This document shows positions 19,986-30,002 of a stretch of 64,000 nt of DNA, piece by piece. The DNA is taken from contig NZ_CP109598.1 of the NCBI RefSeq assembly GCF_036327775.1, positions 5,096,001 through 5,160,000 on the forward strand, read 5' to 3'. Within the stretch, counting starts at the first letter, position 1. Every line of letters begins with the position of its first letter. This stretch comes from Streptomyces sp. NBC_01498. Lineage in GTDB: Bacteria > Actinomycetota > Actinomycetes > Streptomycetales > Streptomycetaceae. The notes under the pieces were generated by a model. The model did not search any database. It saw only the letters and a list, made by a program, of their open reading frames with translations, and was not told where the DNA came from. The translations under genes were made by a program, and so were the position numbers.

Positions 19986-21389
19986 CTACCGGGAGCGCAG
20001 CCGGCGGCGTACCTGACGGCGGACGGCCGGGCCGATCCGCCGTATCGAGCCCTTCTCCATGGTGGCCAGCTGCCGTTCCACGGCGGCGAGCCTGCGCTGG
20101 AGCTCGTTGTTCTTCTTCGTGAGCACGGCGATACGGCTGTCGGTCACGGTGTGGCGCTCGTGCAGCCGGCTGAAGCGGTAGTGCAGCGCGCCGTCGTCGG
20201 TGCCGTCCCACACGCCCAGGGACGGCGGCAGGTCCAGCGCACCGAGCCGCAGGTCGAAGGCGGCGCCGCCGTCGCCGTGCGTGAAGGTGTTCTCCAGACC
20301 GTTGCGGTCGAGGAAGCCGGTGAACCGGTCGAAGCGTTCCTTGTGCCCGTTCAGCATCTCGCTGTAGTCGGCCTGCTCGTACAGCTCCTGCGGGTGGATG
20401 TCGGCGGGCGTGGTGCTGAGCATCCGGTGCGGTATCCCGAAGTAGCGGCACAGCTCCAGGGTCCGGGAGTCATGGACGAGGACGACGCTGGGGGTGCCGG
20501 CGAGCAGCGGGGCGATGTTGCCGTGGATACGGGTGCCGTAGACGAAGTCGTACGTCGCCAGCTCGTCCATCCAGGTCTTGGGGTCGAGCGGGACCCTGAC
20601 CCGGTTCTCCACGAACAGCGGGTGGGTGAGCCCCCGGGGGAAGCGGGTCGCCCGGCCGCTGACGGCGGAGGTGTCGCCCCAGAAGAGGATCTCGGCGTCG
20701 GCGAGGTTCTGCGCGTAGTACCGCAGATGCGGGAAGCGCTCCAGCGCGTGGCGGGCCAGTCCCTCCATGTCGCCGATCGCGGTCGCACCGGGGGACATGT
20801 TGATCACGACGCGGGAGTGGGCGTCGATCGTGCCGGGGTCGCGGGGCGTCGGGAAGGTGTCGCCGTGCAGGAACATCGAGGGACAGCCGATGACCTCGAC
20901 GTGCTTCTTGAACCCGAGCCGCTGGAGATACGAGGCGGTGAGCTCACCGCGTACGCCGAGGGACGCGGATCTCTCCAGGACGGCCTTCACGAACCGCTTG
21001 ACCGAGGTGTCGATGGGCCCGAGCCGCGTGGTGTCGTAGTCCTCGCCGGCCTGCGCGCCCACACCCAGGACGACGACGGGGATGGTCAGCTGCTCGACGA
21101 GGGTGGAGAGCTTGTCGAGGGCGCCCTTGAAGGACGGCCGGAAGGCATTGGCGAGCGGCACGACGAAGACGTCGTACCGCTCGTTTATCTGCTGCGCCCG
21201 CGCGGCCGTCGGGACGGTGCTGAGACCGTTGGAGGTGATCTCCGTACGCTCGGTGAGCAGGATCTTGTGCGCCGCGTCGCTGAAGAGCAGATTCCCCGAG
21301 TTCGTGCCGATCAGGTCCTTCTGGATGAACTCCTGCTGACTGGCGACGTGGAACGGGCTCTTGCCGGAGCGTATGAGTATGCGCTTCAT
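19986..21389 (-). CDS. Polysaccharide pyruvyl transferase family protein
   Basis: A 467-residue protein with a polysaccharide pyruvyl transferase domain. It starts MKRILIRSGKSPFHVAS, continues with VVVLGVGAQAGEDYD and VINMSPGA, and ends the core at YDFVYGTRIHGNIAPLLAGT, where RIHGN is the family signature. The C-terminal 50 residues form a predicted coiled coil (VLTKKNNELQRRLAAVERQL) with a basic tail. Members add pyruvate ketals to cell-surface glycans or act on related sugars. ATG at 21389 has GAGGAAG nine bases upstream. It stands alone, without neighbouring glycosyltransferases, downstream of an AT-richer region, so it may have been acquired. Confidence 0.85.
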   Translation of the reverse strand: MKRILIRSGKSPFHVASQQEFIQKDLIGTNSGNLLFSDAAHKILLTERTEITSNGLSTVPTAARAQQINERYDVFVVPLANAFRPSFKGALDKLSTLVEQLTIPVVVLGVGAQAGEDYDTTRLGPIDTSVKRFVKAVLERSASLGVRGELTASYLQRLGFKKHVEVIGCPSMFLHGDTFPTPRDPGTIDAHSRVVINMSPGATAIGDMEGLARHALERFPHLRYYAQNLADAEILFWGDTSAVSGRATRFPRGLTHPLFVENRVRVPLDPKTWMDELATYDFVYGTRIHGNIAPLLAGTPSVVLVHDSRTLELCRYFGIPHRMLSTTPADIHPQELYEQADYSEMLNGHKERFDRFTGFLDRNGLENTFTHGDGGAAFDLRLGALDLPPSLGVWDGTDDGALHYRFSRLHERHTVTDSRIAVLTKKNNELQRRLAAVERQLATMEKGSIRRIGPAVRRQVRRRLRSR

Positions 21390-21796
21390 GACCTTCTTCC
21401 TCGTGTGCTCGGGAACGCGCCTGGTAGCCCGGCAAGCGCTCTCACCCGACGGCACCGGTCCTGGTCAAGTGACTGGGTCGCGTGGAAGGGGACGATACCC
21501 GAGACGAAAAGCCGGAAGGCATGGGTATTTCATGCTTTGTTGGGATGCTGTTCATGTGATCTATGACGCTGATGAGACATTTGATTCCCCCGGCCCACGC
21601 TCCGTCAGACGGTTGGCGCGCTCTGTGTTCCGGGAGGCGCGGTCCGGCGGTCCCGCCGACGGCGTACGTTCCGGAGGACGGCTCCGACGCGTGACGCGCG
21701 GGGCGGGTCCCCGCCGGCCCGGCCGGGCATCCCTTTGTCCGCTCGGCTGACCGGGGCGGGCCGCGCGCCCCCGGCTCGTCTCTCTATGCTCGGGGC
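21390..21796. other. Divergent intergenic region, AT-richer core
   Basis: A 407-base gene-free stretch between the pyruvyl-transferase gene (-) and the deaminase-like gene (+). From about 21,480 to 21,600 the composition is clearly AT-richer than its surroundings, with ATGGGTATTTCATGCTTTG and GATCTATGACGCTGATGAG. It probably holds the promoter of the leftward gene. A TATGCT near 21,786 could be the -10 of the rightward gene. No ORF or RNA was recognised. Confidence 0.5.
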
Positions 21797-22153
21797 ATGA
21801 CGACGCCGAGCGACGGTCTCGACCCCGAGGACCGGAAGATCATCACGTTGGCCCGCAGCGCCCGCGCCCGTAACGGGGTGCCCGAGGGGGCCGCCGTACG
21901 GGACGGGACCGGGCGGACCTACGTCGCCGGGACCGTGGGGCTCGACTCGCTGCGGCTCAGCGCGCTGCGGACCGCCGTCGCCATGGCCGTCGCGAGCGGC
22001 GCGACCTCGCTGGAGGCCGCCGCCGTCGTCTCCGGGGAGGGGGCCGTCAGCGACGAGGACCGGGCCGCCGTACGGGACCTCGGCGGGCCGGAGACCCCGG
22101 TGCTGCTGGCCGCTCCCGACGGCACCGTACGGCTGACCGTCACCGCCGGCTGA
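21797..22153 (+). CDS. Cytidine-deaminase-like protein without zinc ligands
   Basis: A 118-residue protein with the outline of a tetrameric cytidine deaminase: ITLARSARARNGVPEGAAVRDG, GRTYVAGTVGLDSLRLSALRTA, then LLAAPDGTVRLTV. In active enzymes the zinc is held by HAE or CAE and PCxxC. This protein contains no cysteine and no histidine at all, and the positions read LSAL and DLGGPETPV. It therefore cannot bind catalytic zinc in the usual way and is probably a structural or regulatory relative. It sits 80 bases before era, a position that actinobacteria conserve. Its function is unknown. Confidence 0.75.
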   Translation: MTTPSDGLDPEDRKIITLARSARARNGVPEGAAVRDGTGRTYVAGTVGLDSLRLSALRTAVAMAVASGATSLEAAAVVSGEGAVSDEDRAAVRDLGGPETPVLLAAPDGTVRLTVTAG

Positions 22154-22233
22154 GGCATCCGGAGGGTCCGCCTCCGGTCGCCGTCCGGGCCGACTGGTCG
22201 GAGCGGGCGGGACCATCGGGGAGAATGGGCGGC

Positions 22234-23199
22234 ATGAGCGCTCGTACCCCTACGTCTCCCGAGGCGTCCGCCGGACCGTCCGAAGCCCCCCACCGGGCCG
22301 GTTTCGCCTGCTTCGTCGGCCGCCCCAACGCGGGCAAGTCCACCCTCACGAACGCTCTGGTCGGCCAGAAGGTGGCGATCACGTCGAGCAGGCCGCAGAC
22401 CACGCGCCACACGGTGCGCGGCATCGTGCACCGGCCCGACGCGCAGCTGATCCTGGTCGACACCCCCGGTCTCCACAAGCCGCGCACGCTGCTCGGCGAG
22501 CGGCTGAACGACGTCGTACGGACCACCTGGGCCGAGGTCGACGTCATCGGTTTCTGCGTGCCCGCCGACCAGAAGCTCGGCCCCGGTGACCGCTTCATCG
22601 CCAAGGAACTGGCCGGCATCCGCAAGACGCCGAAGGTCGCGCTCGTCACCAAGACCGACCTGGTCGACTCGCGCGTCCTGGCGGAACAGCTGATCGCGAT
22701 CGACCAGCTCGGCACGGAACTGGGCTTCGAGTGGGCCGAGATCATCCCCGTCTCCGCCGTCGGCGGGGACCAGGTGGAGCTCGTCGCCGAGCTGCTCGTC
22801 CCGCTGCTGCCGGAGAGCCCGCCCCTCTATCCCGAGGGCGACCTCACCGACGAGCCCGAGATGGTCATGGTCGCGGAGCTGATCCGGGAGGCCGCGCTCG
22901 AAGGCGTACGGGACGAACTGCCGCACTCGATCGCCGTCGTGGTCGAGGAGATGCTGCCGCGCGAGGACCGCCCGGCGGACAAGCCGCTGCTCGACATCCA
23001 CGCGAACGTCTACATCGAGCGCCCGAGCCAGAAGGGGATCATCATCGGCCCCAAGGGCAAGCGGCTCAAGGAGGTCGGGACGAAGTCCCGCAAGCACATC
23101 GAGGCACTGCTGGGCACCCCCGTCTTCCTCGACCTGCACGTCAAGGTCGCGAAGGACTGGCAGCGCGACCCGAAGCAACTGCGCAAGCTGGGCTTCTGA
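22234..23199 (+). CDS. era: GTPase Era
   Basis: A 321-residue ribosome-assembly GTPase that binds the 3' end of 16S rRNA. The G motifs are G1 GRPNAGKST, G2 in SSRPQTTRHTVRG, G3 DTPGLHKPR, G4 TKTD and G5 SAVGG. The C-terminal KH domain contains GIIIGPKGKRLKEVG and ends KQLRKLGF. ATG at 22234 is favoured over 22225 because GGGGAG sits about ten bases upstream. The N-terminus has a short Ser/Pro-rich extension before GFACFVG. Confidence 0.96.
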   Translation: MSARTPTSPEASAGPSEAPHRAGFACFVGRPNAGKSTLTNALVGQKVAITSSRPQTTRHTVRGIVHRPDAQLILVDTPGLHKPRTLLGERLNDVVRTTWAEVDVIGFCVPADQKLGPGDRFIAKELAGIRKTPKVALVTKTDLVDSRVLAEQLIAIDQLGTELGFEWAEIIPVSAVGGDQVELVAELLVPLLPESPPLYPEGDLTDEPEMVMVAELIREAALEGVRDELPHSIAVVVEEMLPREDRPADKPLLDIHANVYIERPSQKGIIIGPKGKRLKEVGTKSRKHIEALLGTPVFLDLHVKVAKDWQRDPKQLRKLGF

Positions 23200-23574
23200 G
23201 CCCAGCCGGACGACGGCGCCCGAAGGCCGGCGCAGCCGCGCGACGCCGGAGCACCCGGGAGGCGCGCCGGGCCCGTCTCGTGCGCGTGCGGCCGAGCGGG
23301 CCGGGGCCGTCGCGCAGGCGGGGGTGTGCGAGGCCCGTCTCGTGTGCGTGCGGCCGAGTGCGGGGCCGCTCCGCAGCCCCTCGCGTACGCGTGCCGCGCC
23401 GTACCCCGGCCGGGCGGGGAAATGTGTCCGGAGCCCTCGCGTACGCCGGGCGCCTGCCGCGCCGTACCCCCGCCCCGGAAGGGACTATGCGGGCATTTGC
23501 CCCGTACCCCCGGTGATCCCGCATACTGATACGGCCCGGCGCGGGCCGGATCGCTCCGCTAGGCTGCTGACATC
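23200..23574. other. GC-rich intergenic region with degenerate repeats
   Basis: A 375-base stretch between era and the leuA leader. It holds imperfect direct repeats: CCCGTCTCGTGCGCGTGCGG at 23272 and a near copy at 23334, 62 bases apart, then two copies of CCTCGCGTACG...GCCGCGCCGTACCCC. No gene was supported. TAGGCT at 23560-23565 may be the -10 of the leuA transcript; no good -35 is visible. Confidence 0.5.
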
Positions 23575-23628
23575 ATGCGTTTCGGGCTGCTTCTCCTTAG
23601 CTGCCGCGGTGAGGGTCCGCAGTCGTAG
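23575..23628 (+). CDS. leuA leader peptide
   Basis: A 17-codon ORF reading MRFGLLLLSCRGEGPQS. It contains four consecutive leucine codons (CTG CTT CTC CTT, 23587-23598) and ends at TAG 23626-23628, 84 bases before leuA. It has no ribosome site, and a -10-like TAGGCT ends ten bases before the ATG, so the transcript may be leaderless. Stalling at the leucine run when charged Leu-tRNA is scarce would control leuA, as in classical attenuation. A leucine-rich leader before leuA has been described in Streptomyces. Confidence 0.85.
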   Translation: MRFGLLLLSCRGEGPQS

Positions 23629-25524
<1,896 letters not shown>

Positions 25525-25538
25525 CCTGCGGATTCGCC

Positions 25539-25570
25539 AACCCCGCCCGCCGAGCCCGGTGGGCGGGGTT
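25539..25570 (+). terminator. Terminator hairpin after leuA
   Basis: AACCCCGCCCGCC (25539-25551) pairs with GGTGGGCGGGGTT (25558-25570) around a six-base loop, a 13-bp stem with one G-T pair, 14 bases after the leuA stop. Confidence 0.8.
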
Positions 25571-25678
25571 CAGCCATGTCGCGGTCACCTGGCGCCCGGG
25601 TGATGACGCCGCGTCGTTGCTGTGGTTAACATCACGTCAATGCGGCAAAGTTGCCGAAGCGTGATGGAGGTGCGCGAC

Positions 25679-26374
25679 ATGCTCCCAGGCCAGGGATCGA
25701 ACGGCAGGAAGCTGCGCGTCTGCGGCATTCACACCACGTGGAACACCATCGGGGACGGGGAGTTCTTCTGCCCCGACTGCGGCGGCGACCGCAACTACCG
25801 CCGCCGCACCGGCCGTCGGCGCTTCGCCGTGCTCGGCGTGCCCCTGGTGCCGCGCGGCCCGGCGGGTCCCGTCGTCGAATGCGCCGCCTGTCACGGCCAC
25901 TTCGGCACCGACATCCTCGACCACCCCACCACCGTCCGGTTCTCCGCGATGCTCCGCGACGCCGTCCACACCGTGGCGCTCGCCGTCCTCGCCGCAGGCG
26001 GTACGGCCTCCCGTACGGTCCGCGAGGCAGCCGTCTCCGCGGTCCGGGCCGCCGGGATCGAGGACTGTACGGAGCAGCAGCTCACGGAGCTGGTGGAGGC
26101 GCTGGCCGCCGACACCGGCCGGTTCCTGATGGACCCCGAGTCCTGCGGCGCGGCGCTCGCCATCGAACTGCACGAGGCGCTGGAGCCCCTCGCCCCGCAC
26201 CTGGCCGCCGCGGGCCGGGAGTCGATCCTGCTCCAGGGCGCCCGGATCGCGCTCGCCGACGGCCCGTACAGCGCGGCGGAGCGCGATGTGCTCTCCACCG
26301 TCGGCGGGGCCCTGCGGCTGCGGGCCGACGACACGGCCCGCCTGCTCGAATCGGCCCGTACGCCCTCGTCCTGA
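25679..26374 (+). CDS. TerB-family (tellurite-resistance-like) protein with zinc ribbon
   Basis: A 231-residue protein. The N-terminus has two CxxC pairs (FFCPDCGG and VECAACHGH), consistent with a zinc ribbon. The rest resembles a TerB-like helical domain: FSAMLRDAVHTVALAVLAAGG, a QQLTELVEALAADTG segment, and ILLQGARIALADGPYSAAER, where the acidic helix start is typical of TerB. The exact role is unknown; TerB folds occur in metal and stress responses. ATG at 25679 has GGAGG eight bases upstream. The stop lies inside a three-copy repeat that continues downstream. Confidence 0.8.
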   Translation: MLPGQGSNGRKLRVCGIHTTWNTIGDGEFFCPDCGGDRNYRRRTGRRRFAVLGVPLVPRGPAGPVVECAACHGHFGTDILDHPTTVRFSAMLRDAVHTVALAVLAAGGTASRTVREAAVSAVRAAGIEDCTEQQLTELVEALAADTGRFLMDPESCGAALAIELHEALEPLAPHLAAAGRESILLQGARIALADGPYSAAERDVLSTVGGALRLRADDTARLLESARTPSS

Positions 26375-26462
26375 CCGGACCCGGTCGGACCGCCCGTACG
26401 TCCTCCTCCTGACCGCGCCGGGTCGGCCTGTACGCCCCCTCCTCCTGACCGGACCCGGCGGA
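26357..26462 (+). repeat. Imperfect triplicated tail of the TerB gene
   Basis: Three imperfect copies of a CGTACG-CCTC-TCCTGACCGGACCCGG unit start near 26357, 26395 and 26429, with periods of about 38 and 34. The first copy encodes the last codons and TGA of the TerB gene, and the others follow in the intergenic region, so the gene tail seems to have been duplicated. Confidence 0.65.
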
Positions 26463-26529
26463 CACCGCGCGCCCGGACCAAAGGCCGGGCGGGGGACCGG
26501 CCCGCTCCCCCGTGCGGGAGAATGGCGCC

Positions 26530-27279
26530 ATGAGCCTGTTCCGCGACGACGGCATCGTGCTGCGCACCCAGAAACTGGGTGAGGCGGACCGCATCATCAC
26601 GTTCCTCACCCGGGGACACGGCCGCGTCCGGGCCGTCGCGCGCGGAGTGCGCCGTACGAAGTCCAAGTTCGGCGCCCGGCTCGAACCGTTCTCCCACGTC
26701 GACGTCCAGTTCTTCGCACGCGGCAGCGAACTCGTCGGACGCGGGCTGCCGCTCTGTACGCAGAGCGAGACCATCGCCCCGTACGGCGGCGCCATCGTCA
26801 CCGACTACCCCCGCTACACCGCGGGCACGGCCATGCTGGAGACCGCCGAGCGGTTCACCGACCACGAGGGCGAACCCGCGGTCCAGCAGTATCTGCTCCT
26901 CGTCGGCGGGCTGCGCACCCTCTCGCGCGCGGAGCACGCGCCCCATCTGATCCTCGACGCCTTCCTGCTGCGCTCCCTCGCGGTGAACGGTTACGCGCCG
27001 AGCTTCGACGACTGCGCGAAGTGCGGCCTCGACGGGCCGAACCGGTTCTTCTCGGTCGCGGCCGGCGGCGTCATATGCGGCGACTGCCGGGTGCCGGGGA
27101 GCGTCGTACCCTCGCCGGAGGCGGTGCGGCTGCTGAGCGCGCTGCTGACCGGGGACTGGGGGACGGCGGACGCGTGCGAGGCTCGTCATGTCCGGGAGGG
27201 CAGCGGGCTGGTGTCCGCGTATCTGCACTGGCATCTGGAGCGCGGTCTGCGCTCACTCAGATATGTAGAGAAGAACTAG
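26530..27279 (+). CDS. recO: DNA repair protein RecO
   Basis: A 249-residue recombination mediator that loads RecA through the RecFOR pathway. The N-terminal OB fold starts MSLFRDDGIVLRTQKLGEAD with TFLTRGHGRVRAVARGVRR. The zinc site is CAKCG followed by CGDC. The C-terminus ends YLHWHLERGLRSLRYVEKN. ATG at 26530 has GGGAG upstream. The uppS gene follows after 12 bases; the recO-uppS pair is conserved in actinobacteria. Confidence 0.95.
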   Translation: MSLFRDDGIVLRTQKLGEADRIITFLTRGHGRVRAVARGVRRTKSKFGARLEPFSHVDVQFFARGSELVGRGLPLCTQSETIAPYGGAIVTDYPRYTAGTAMLETAERFTDHEGEPAVQQYLLLVGGLRTLSRAEHAPHLILDAFLLRSLAVNGYAPSFDDCAKCGLDGPNRFFSVAAGGVICGDCRVPGSVVPSPEAVRLLSALLTGDWGTADACEARHVREGSGLVSAYLHWHLERGLRSLRYVEKN

Positions 27280-27291
27280 GAGCACAAGCGC

Positions 27292-28146
27292 ATGGCACGA
27301 CGCGGAATCCTGGGCCGGCCCCGCCGCGAGTACAAGGTCCCCGAGCCGCACCCCTCCGGCGCGGTCCCGCCGAGGATTCCCGGCGAGCTGGTGCCCAAGC
27401 ACGTCGCGTGCGTGATGGACGGCAACGGCCGGTGGGCCAAGGAACGCGGTCTGCCGCGCACCGAGGGCCACAAGATCGGCGAGGGCGTCGTGCTGGACGT
27501 GCTCAAGGGCTGTCTGGAGATGGGCGTCAAGAACCTGTCCCTGTACGCCTTCTCGACCGAGAACTGGAAGCGCACGCCCGACGAGGTGCGCTTCCTGATG
27601 AACTTCAACCGGGACGTGATCCGGCGCCGCCGCGACGAGATGAATGAACTCGGCATCCGGATCCGCTGGGTCGGCCGGATGCCCAAGATGTGGAAGTCGG
27701 TCGTCCAGGAGCTCCAGGTCGCGCAGGAGCAGACCGTCGACAACGACGCCATGACGCTGTACTTCTGCGTCAACTACGGCGGACGCGCGGAGATCGCGGA
27801 CGCGGCGCAGGCGCTCGCGCGGGACGTGGCGTCGGGCAAGCTCGACCCGTCCAAGGTGAACGAGAAGACCTTCGCCAAGTACCTGTACTACCCGGACATG
27901 CCGGACGTGGATCTCTTCCTGCGGCCGAGCGGTGAGCAGCGCACGTCCAACTACCTGATCTGGCAGAGCAGTTACGCGGAGATGGTCTTCCAGGACGTGC
28001 TCTGGCCGGACTTCGACCGCCGGGACCTGTGGCGGGCCTGCCTGGAGTACGCGCACCGCGACCGCCGCTTCGGCGGGGCGCTGCCCAACGAGTCGGAAAC
28101 GTCGGGGGCGTCGGGCTCTGCCGGAGAGCCGGGCGGGGGCGCGTAG
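27292..28146 (+). CDS. uppS: Isoprenyl transferase (undecaprenyl diphosphate synthase type)
   Basis: A 284-residue cis-prenyltransferase that makes the C50/C55 lipid carrier for cell-wall synthesis. Catalytic Asp is in [24 protein letters not shown] carries the conserved Asn/Trp, VNYGGRAEI follows, and [19 protein letters not shown] binds the isopentenyl diphosphate. The C-terminus has a Gly/Ser-rich tail beyond the fold. GGAG precedes the ATG, and the gene is coupled to recO. The product chain length is not determined by sequence alone. Confidence 0.94.
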   Translation: MARRGILGRPRREYKVPEPHPSGAVPPRIPGELVPKHVACVMDGNGRWAKERGLPRTEGHKIGEGVVLDVLKGCLEMGVKNLSLYAFSTENWKRTPDEVRFLMNFNRDVIRRRRDEMNELGIRIRWVGRMPKMWKSVVQELQVAQEQTVDNDAMTLYFCVNYGGRAEIADAAQALARDVASGKLDPSKVNEKTFAKYLYYPDMPDVDLFLRPSGEQRTSNYLIWQSSYAEMVFQDVLWPDFDRRDLWRACLEYAHRDRRFGGALPNESETSGASGSAGEPGGGA

Positions 28147-28554
28147 CGGAGGGGTACGCCGACGGCCGCCCGCGCGGGTGAGGGCGGCCGTACGGCTCGG
28201 GAAGTTCCGCGCGGGCGGGTAAGTCCCGCGCGGGCGGGGCGTGTTCGGTCGGCGGCTCTGGGGGCAAGTCGCGTACGGCTGGGGTGTGTTCGGTCGGCGG
28301 GCCGGTGATCCCCGCGCGGGCGGGTGGGGGGTCTTCGCTCGGTCGTGCGGGGAAGTCCCGTACCTCACGGGCGTGTTCGGTCGGCGGCTCTGGGGGCAAG
28401 TCGCGTACGGCTGGGGTGTGTTCGGTCGGCGGGCCGGTGATCCCCGCGCGGGCGGGTGGGGGGTCTTCGCTCGGTCGTGCGGTGAAGTTCCCTTACCTCA
28501 CGCGCGTGTTCGGTCGGCGGCTGCGGGAGTCCCGTGCGCCCGGGGCCCGTTCGG
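28147..28554. other. Gene-free region between uppS and zur, mostly tandem repeat
   Basis: 408 bases between convergent uppS and zur. Most is taken by a two-and-a-bit-copy 132-bp tandem repeat (28241-28522). Both strands show open frames because of composition, but none has a ribosome site or family resemblance. No terminator hairpin was clear. Confidence 0.6.
28241..28522 (+). repeat. 132-bp tandem duplication with GTGTTCGGTCGGCGG motif
   Basis: Two near-identical units start at 28241 (132 bases) and 28373 (133 bases), and a third, 17-base partial copy starts at 28506. The core GTGTTCGGTCGGCGG occurs five times (28241, 28286, 28373, 28418, 28506). The long identity implies a recent duplication. 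Confidence 0.9.
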
Positions 28555-29037
28555 TCAGCGGCCCGGGGTGGTCCGGCCGGGCGGGGTGTCCTGTCCGGTG
28601 TCGCAGCCGGGGCCCGCGGCGCACTCCGCGCAGGTGCCGAAGACCTCCACCGTGTGGGCCACGGACACGAAACCGTGCTCGGCCGCGATCGTCTCGGCCC
28701 ACTGTTCGACGGCCGGTCCCTCGACCTCGACGGCCTTGCCGCACACCCGGCACACCAGATGGTGGTGATGGTCACCGGTCGAGCAGCGCCGGTAGACGGA
28801 CTCCCCCTCGGTCGTGCGCAGCACGTCGACGTCGCCCGCGTCGGCGAGCGACTGGAGGGTGCGGTAGACGGTCGTCAGACCGACCGAGTCGCCGCGGTGC
28901 TTCAGCATGTCGTGGAGCTCCTGCGCGCTGCGGAACTCATCCACCTCGTCCAGCGCGGCGGCCACCGCCGCGCGCTGCCGGGTCGATCGGCCGCGTACGG
29001 GGGCGGTGCTCGCCCCACCGCCAGGCGCAGTCGTCAC
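28555..29037 (-). CDS. zur: Zinc uptake regulator Zur (Fur family)
   Basis: A 160-residue Fur-family repressor that shuts off zinc uptake when zinc is bound. The winged helix contains STRQRAAVAAALDEV and VGLTTVYRTLQSLADAGDVD. The metal site includes STGDHHHHLVCRVCGK, and a second CxxC (FGTCAECAA) forms the structural zinc site. GTG at 29037 has GGAGG six bases upstream. The zinc transporter genes lie directly upstream on the same strand, and their promoter carries Zur-like boxes, so this is Zur rather than Fur or PerR. Confidence 0.92.
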   Translation of the reverse strand: MTTAPGGGASTAPVRGRSTRQRAAVAAALDEVDEFRSAQELHDMLKHRGDSVGLTTVYRTLQSLADAGDVDVLRTTEGESVYRRCSTGDHHHHLVCRVCGKAVEVEGPAVEQWAETIAAEHGFVSVAHTVEVFGTCAECAAGPGCDTGQDTPPGRTTPGR

Positions 29038-29079
29038 GGGTGCCTCCAATACCTCTGCCCGGAATGCTCGTCCGTCACG

Positions 29080-30000
29080 TCATTCTGCCAGTTCGCGCCG
29101 GGCCGTGGCCTCGTCCGAGGGCTCCCGCACGGCGGGAACGGTCACCCCGTCGCCGGCCGGGCTCTCCGCCACCGCCGCCGAGGCCCGCGCCCGGCGTCTC
29201 GCCAGGGGCGTCGCGATCACGGTGAGGACGAGGAAGGCGCCGATGGCCAGCAGGACGATCGTCGCGCCGGGCGGCACGTCCTGGTAGTACGAGGTGACCG
29301 TGCCGGCCAGGGTGACCGCTGTACCGATCACCACCGCCAGGACGAAGGTCACGGCGAAGGACCGGGTGATCTGCTGCGCGGCGGCGACCGGCACCACCAT
29401 GAGCGCGCTGACCAGCAGCAGCCCGACGACCCGCATGGCGACGGTGACGGTCACCGCGGCCGTGACGGCGACCAGCAGGTTCAGGGCCCGTACCGGAAGA
29501 CCGGTGACCCGTGCGAACTCCTCGTCCTGGCTGACGGCGAACAGCTGCCGCCGCAGCCCCACCGTGACCAGCAGCACCAGGGCCGCCAGGATCCAGATCG
29601 CGTCCAGATCGGCCTCCGAGACCGTGGCGAGCGAGCCGAAGAGATACGAGCTGAGGTTGGCGTTGGAGCCGGTGGGCGAGAGGTTGATCAGCAGGACACC
29701 GCCCGCCATGCCGCCGTAGAAGAGCATGGCCAGCGCGATGTCGCCGCGGGTGCGGCCGTACGCCCGGATCAGCTCCATCGCGATCGAGCCCACGATCGCC
29801 ACCACCGTGGCCATCCAGACCGGGCTCGTCGAGAGCAGGAAGCCCAGGCCGACGCCGGTCATGGCGACATGGCCGATGCCGTCGCCCATCAGCGCCTGGC
29901 GGCGCTGGACGAGATAGATACCGACGGCGGGCGCGATGACGCCGACCAGCACGGCCGCGATCAGGGCCCGCTGCATGAGGGCGGTCTCGAGGATTTCCAT
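29080..30000 (-). CDS. znuB: Zinc ABC transporter permease ZnuB
   Basis: A 306-residue membrane permease of the ABC-3 family with about eight hydrophobic segments. It starts MEILETALMQRALIAAVLVG, with the family stretches GIYLVQRRQALMGDGIGHV and GLRRQLFAVSQDEEFARVTG. It would form the channel for Zn(II) with ZnuC and ZnuA. The start lies three bases from the znuC stop. A charged cytoplasmic tail of about 45 residues ends the protein. Confidence 0.93.
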   Translation of the reverse strand: MEILETALMQRALIAAVLVGVIAPAVGIYLVQRRQALMGDGIGHVAMTGVGLGFLLSTSPVWMATVVAIVGSIAMELIRAYGRTRGDIALAMLFYGGMAGGVLLINLSPTGSNANLSSYLFGSLATVSEADLDAIWILAALVLLVTVGLRRQLFAVSQDEEFARVTGLPVRALNLLVAVTAAVTVTVAMRVVGLLLVSALMVVPVAAAQQITRSFAVTFVLAVVIGTAVTLAGTVTSYYQDVPPGATIVLLAIGAFLVLTVIATPLARRRARASAAVAESPAGDGVTVPAVREPSDEATARRELAE

Positions 30001-30002
30001 GA

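Noticed and set aside
19828..20451. Leftward frame overlapping the 3' half of the pyruvyl-transferase gene
   Set aside because: It is a shadow in another frame of a gene with a clear RIHGN signature.
28147..28554. PPTEH-repeat protein encoded leftward by the 132-bp duplication
   Set aside because: The frame has no start with a ribosome site and the repeat period with a 133-bp second copy breaks the frame.
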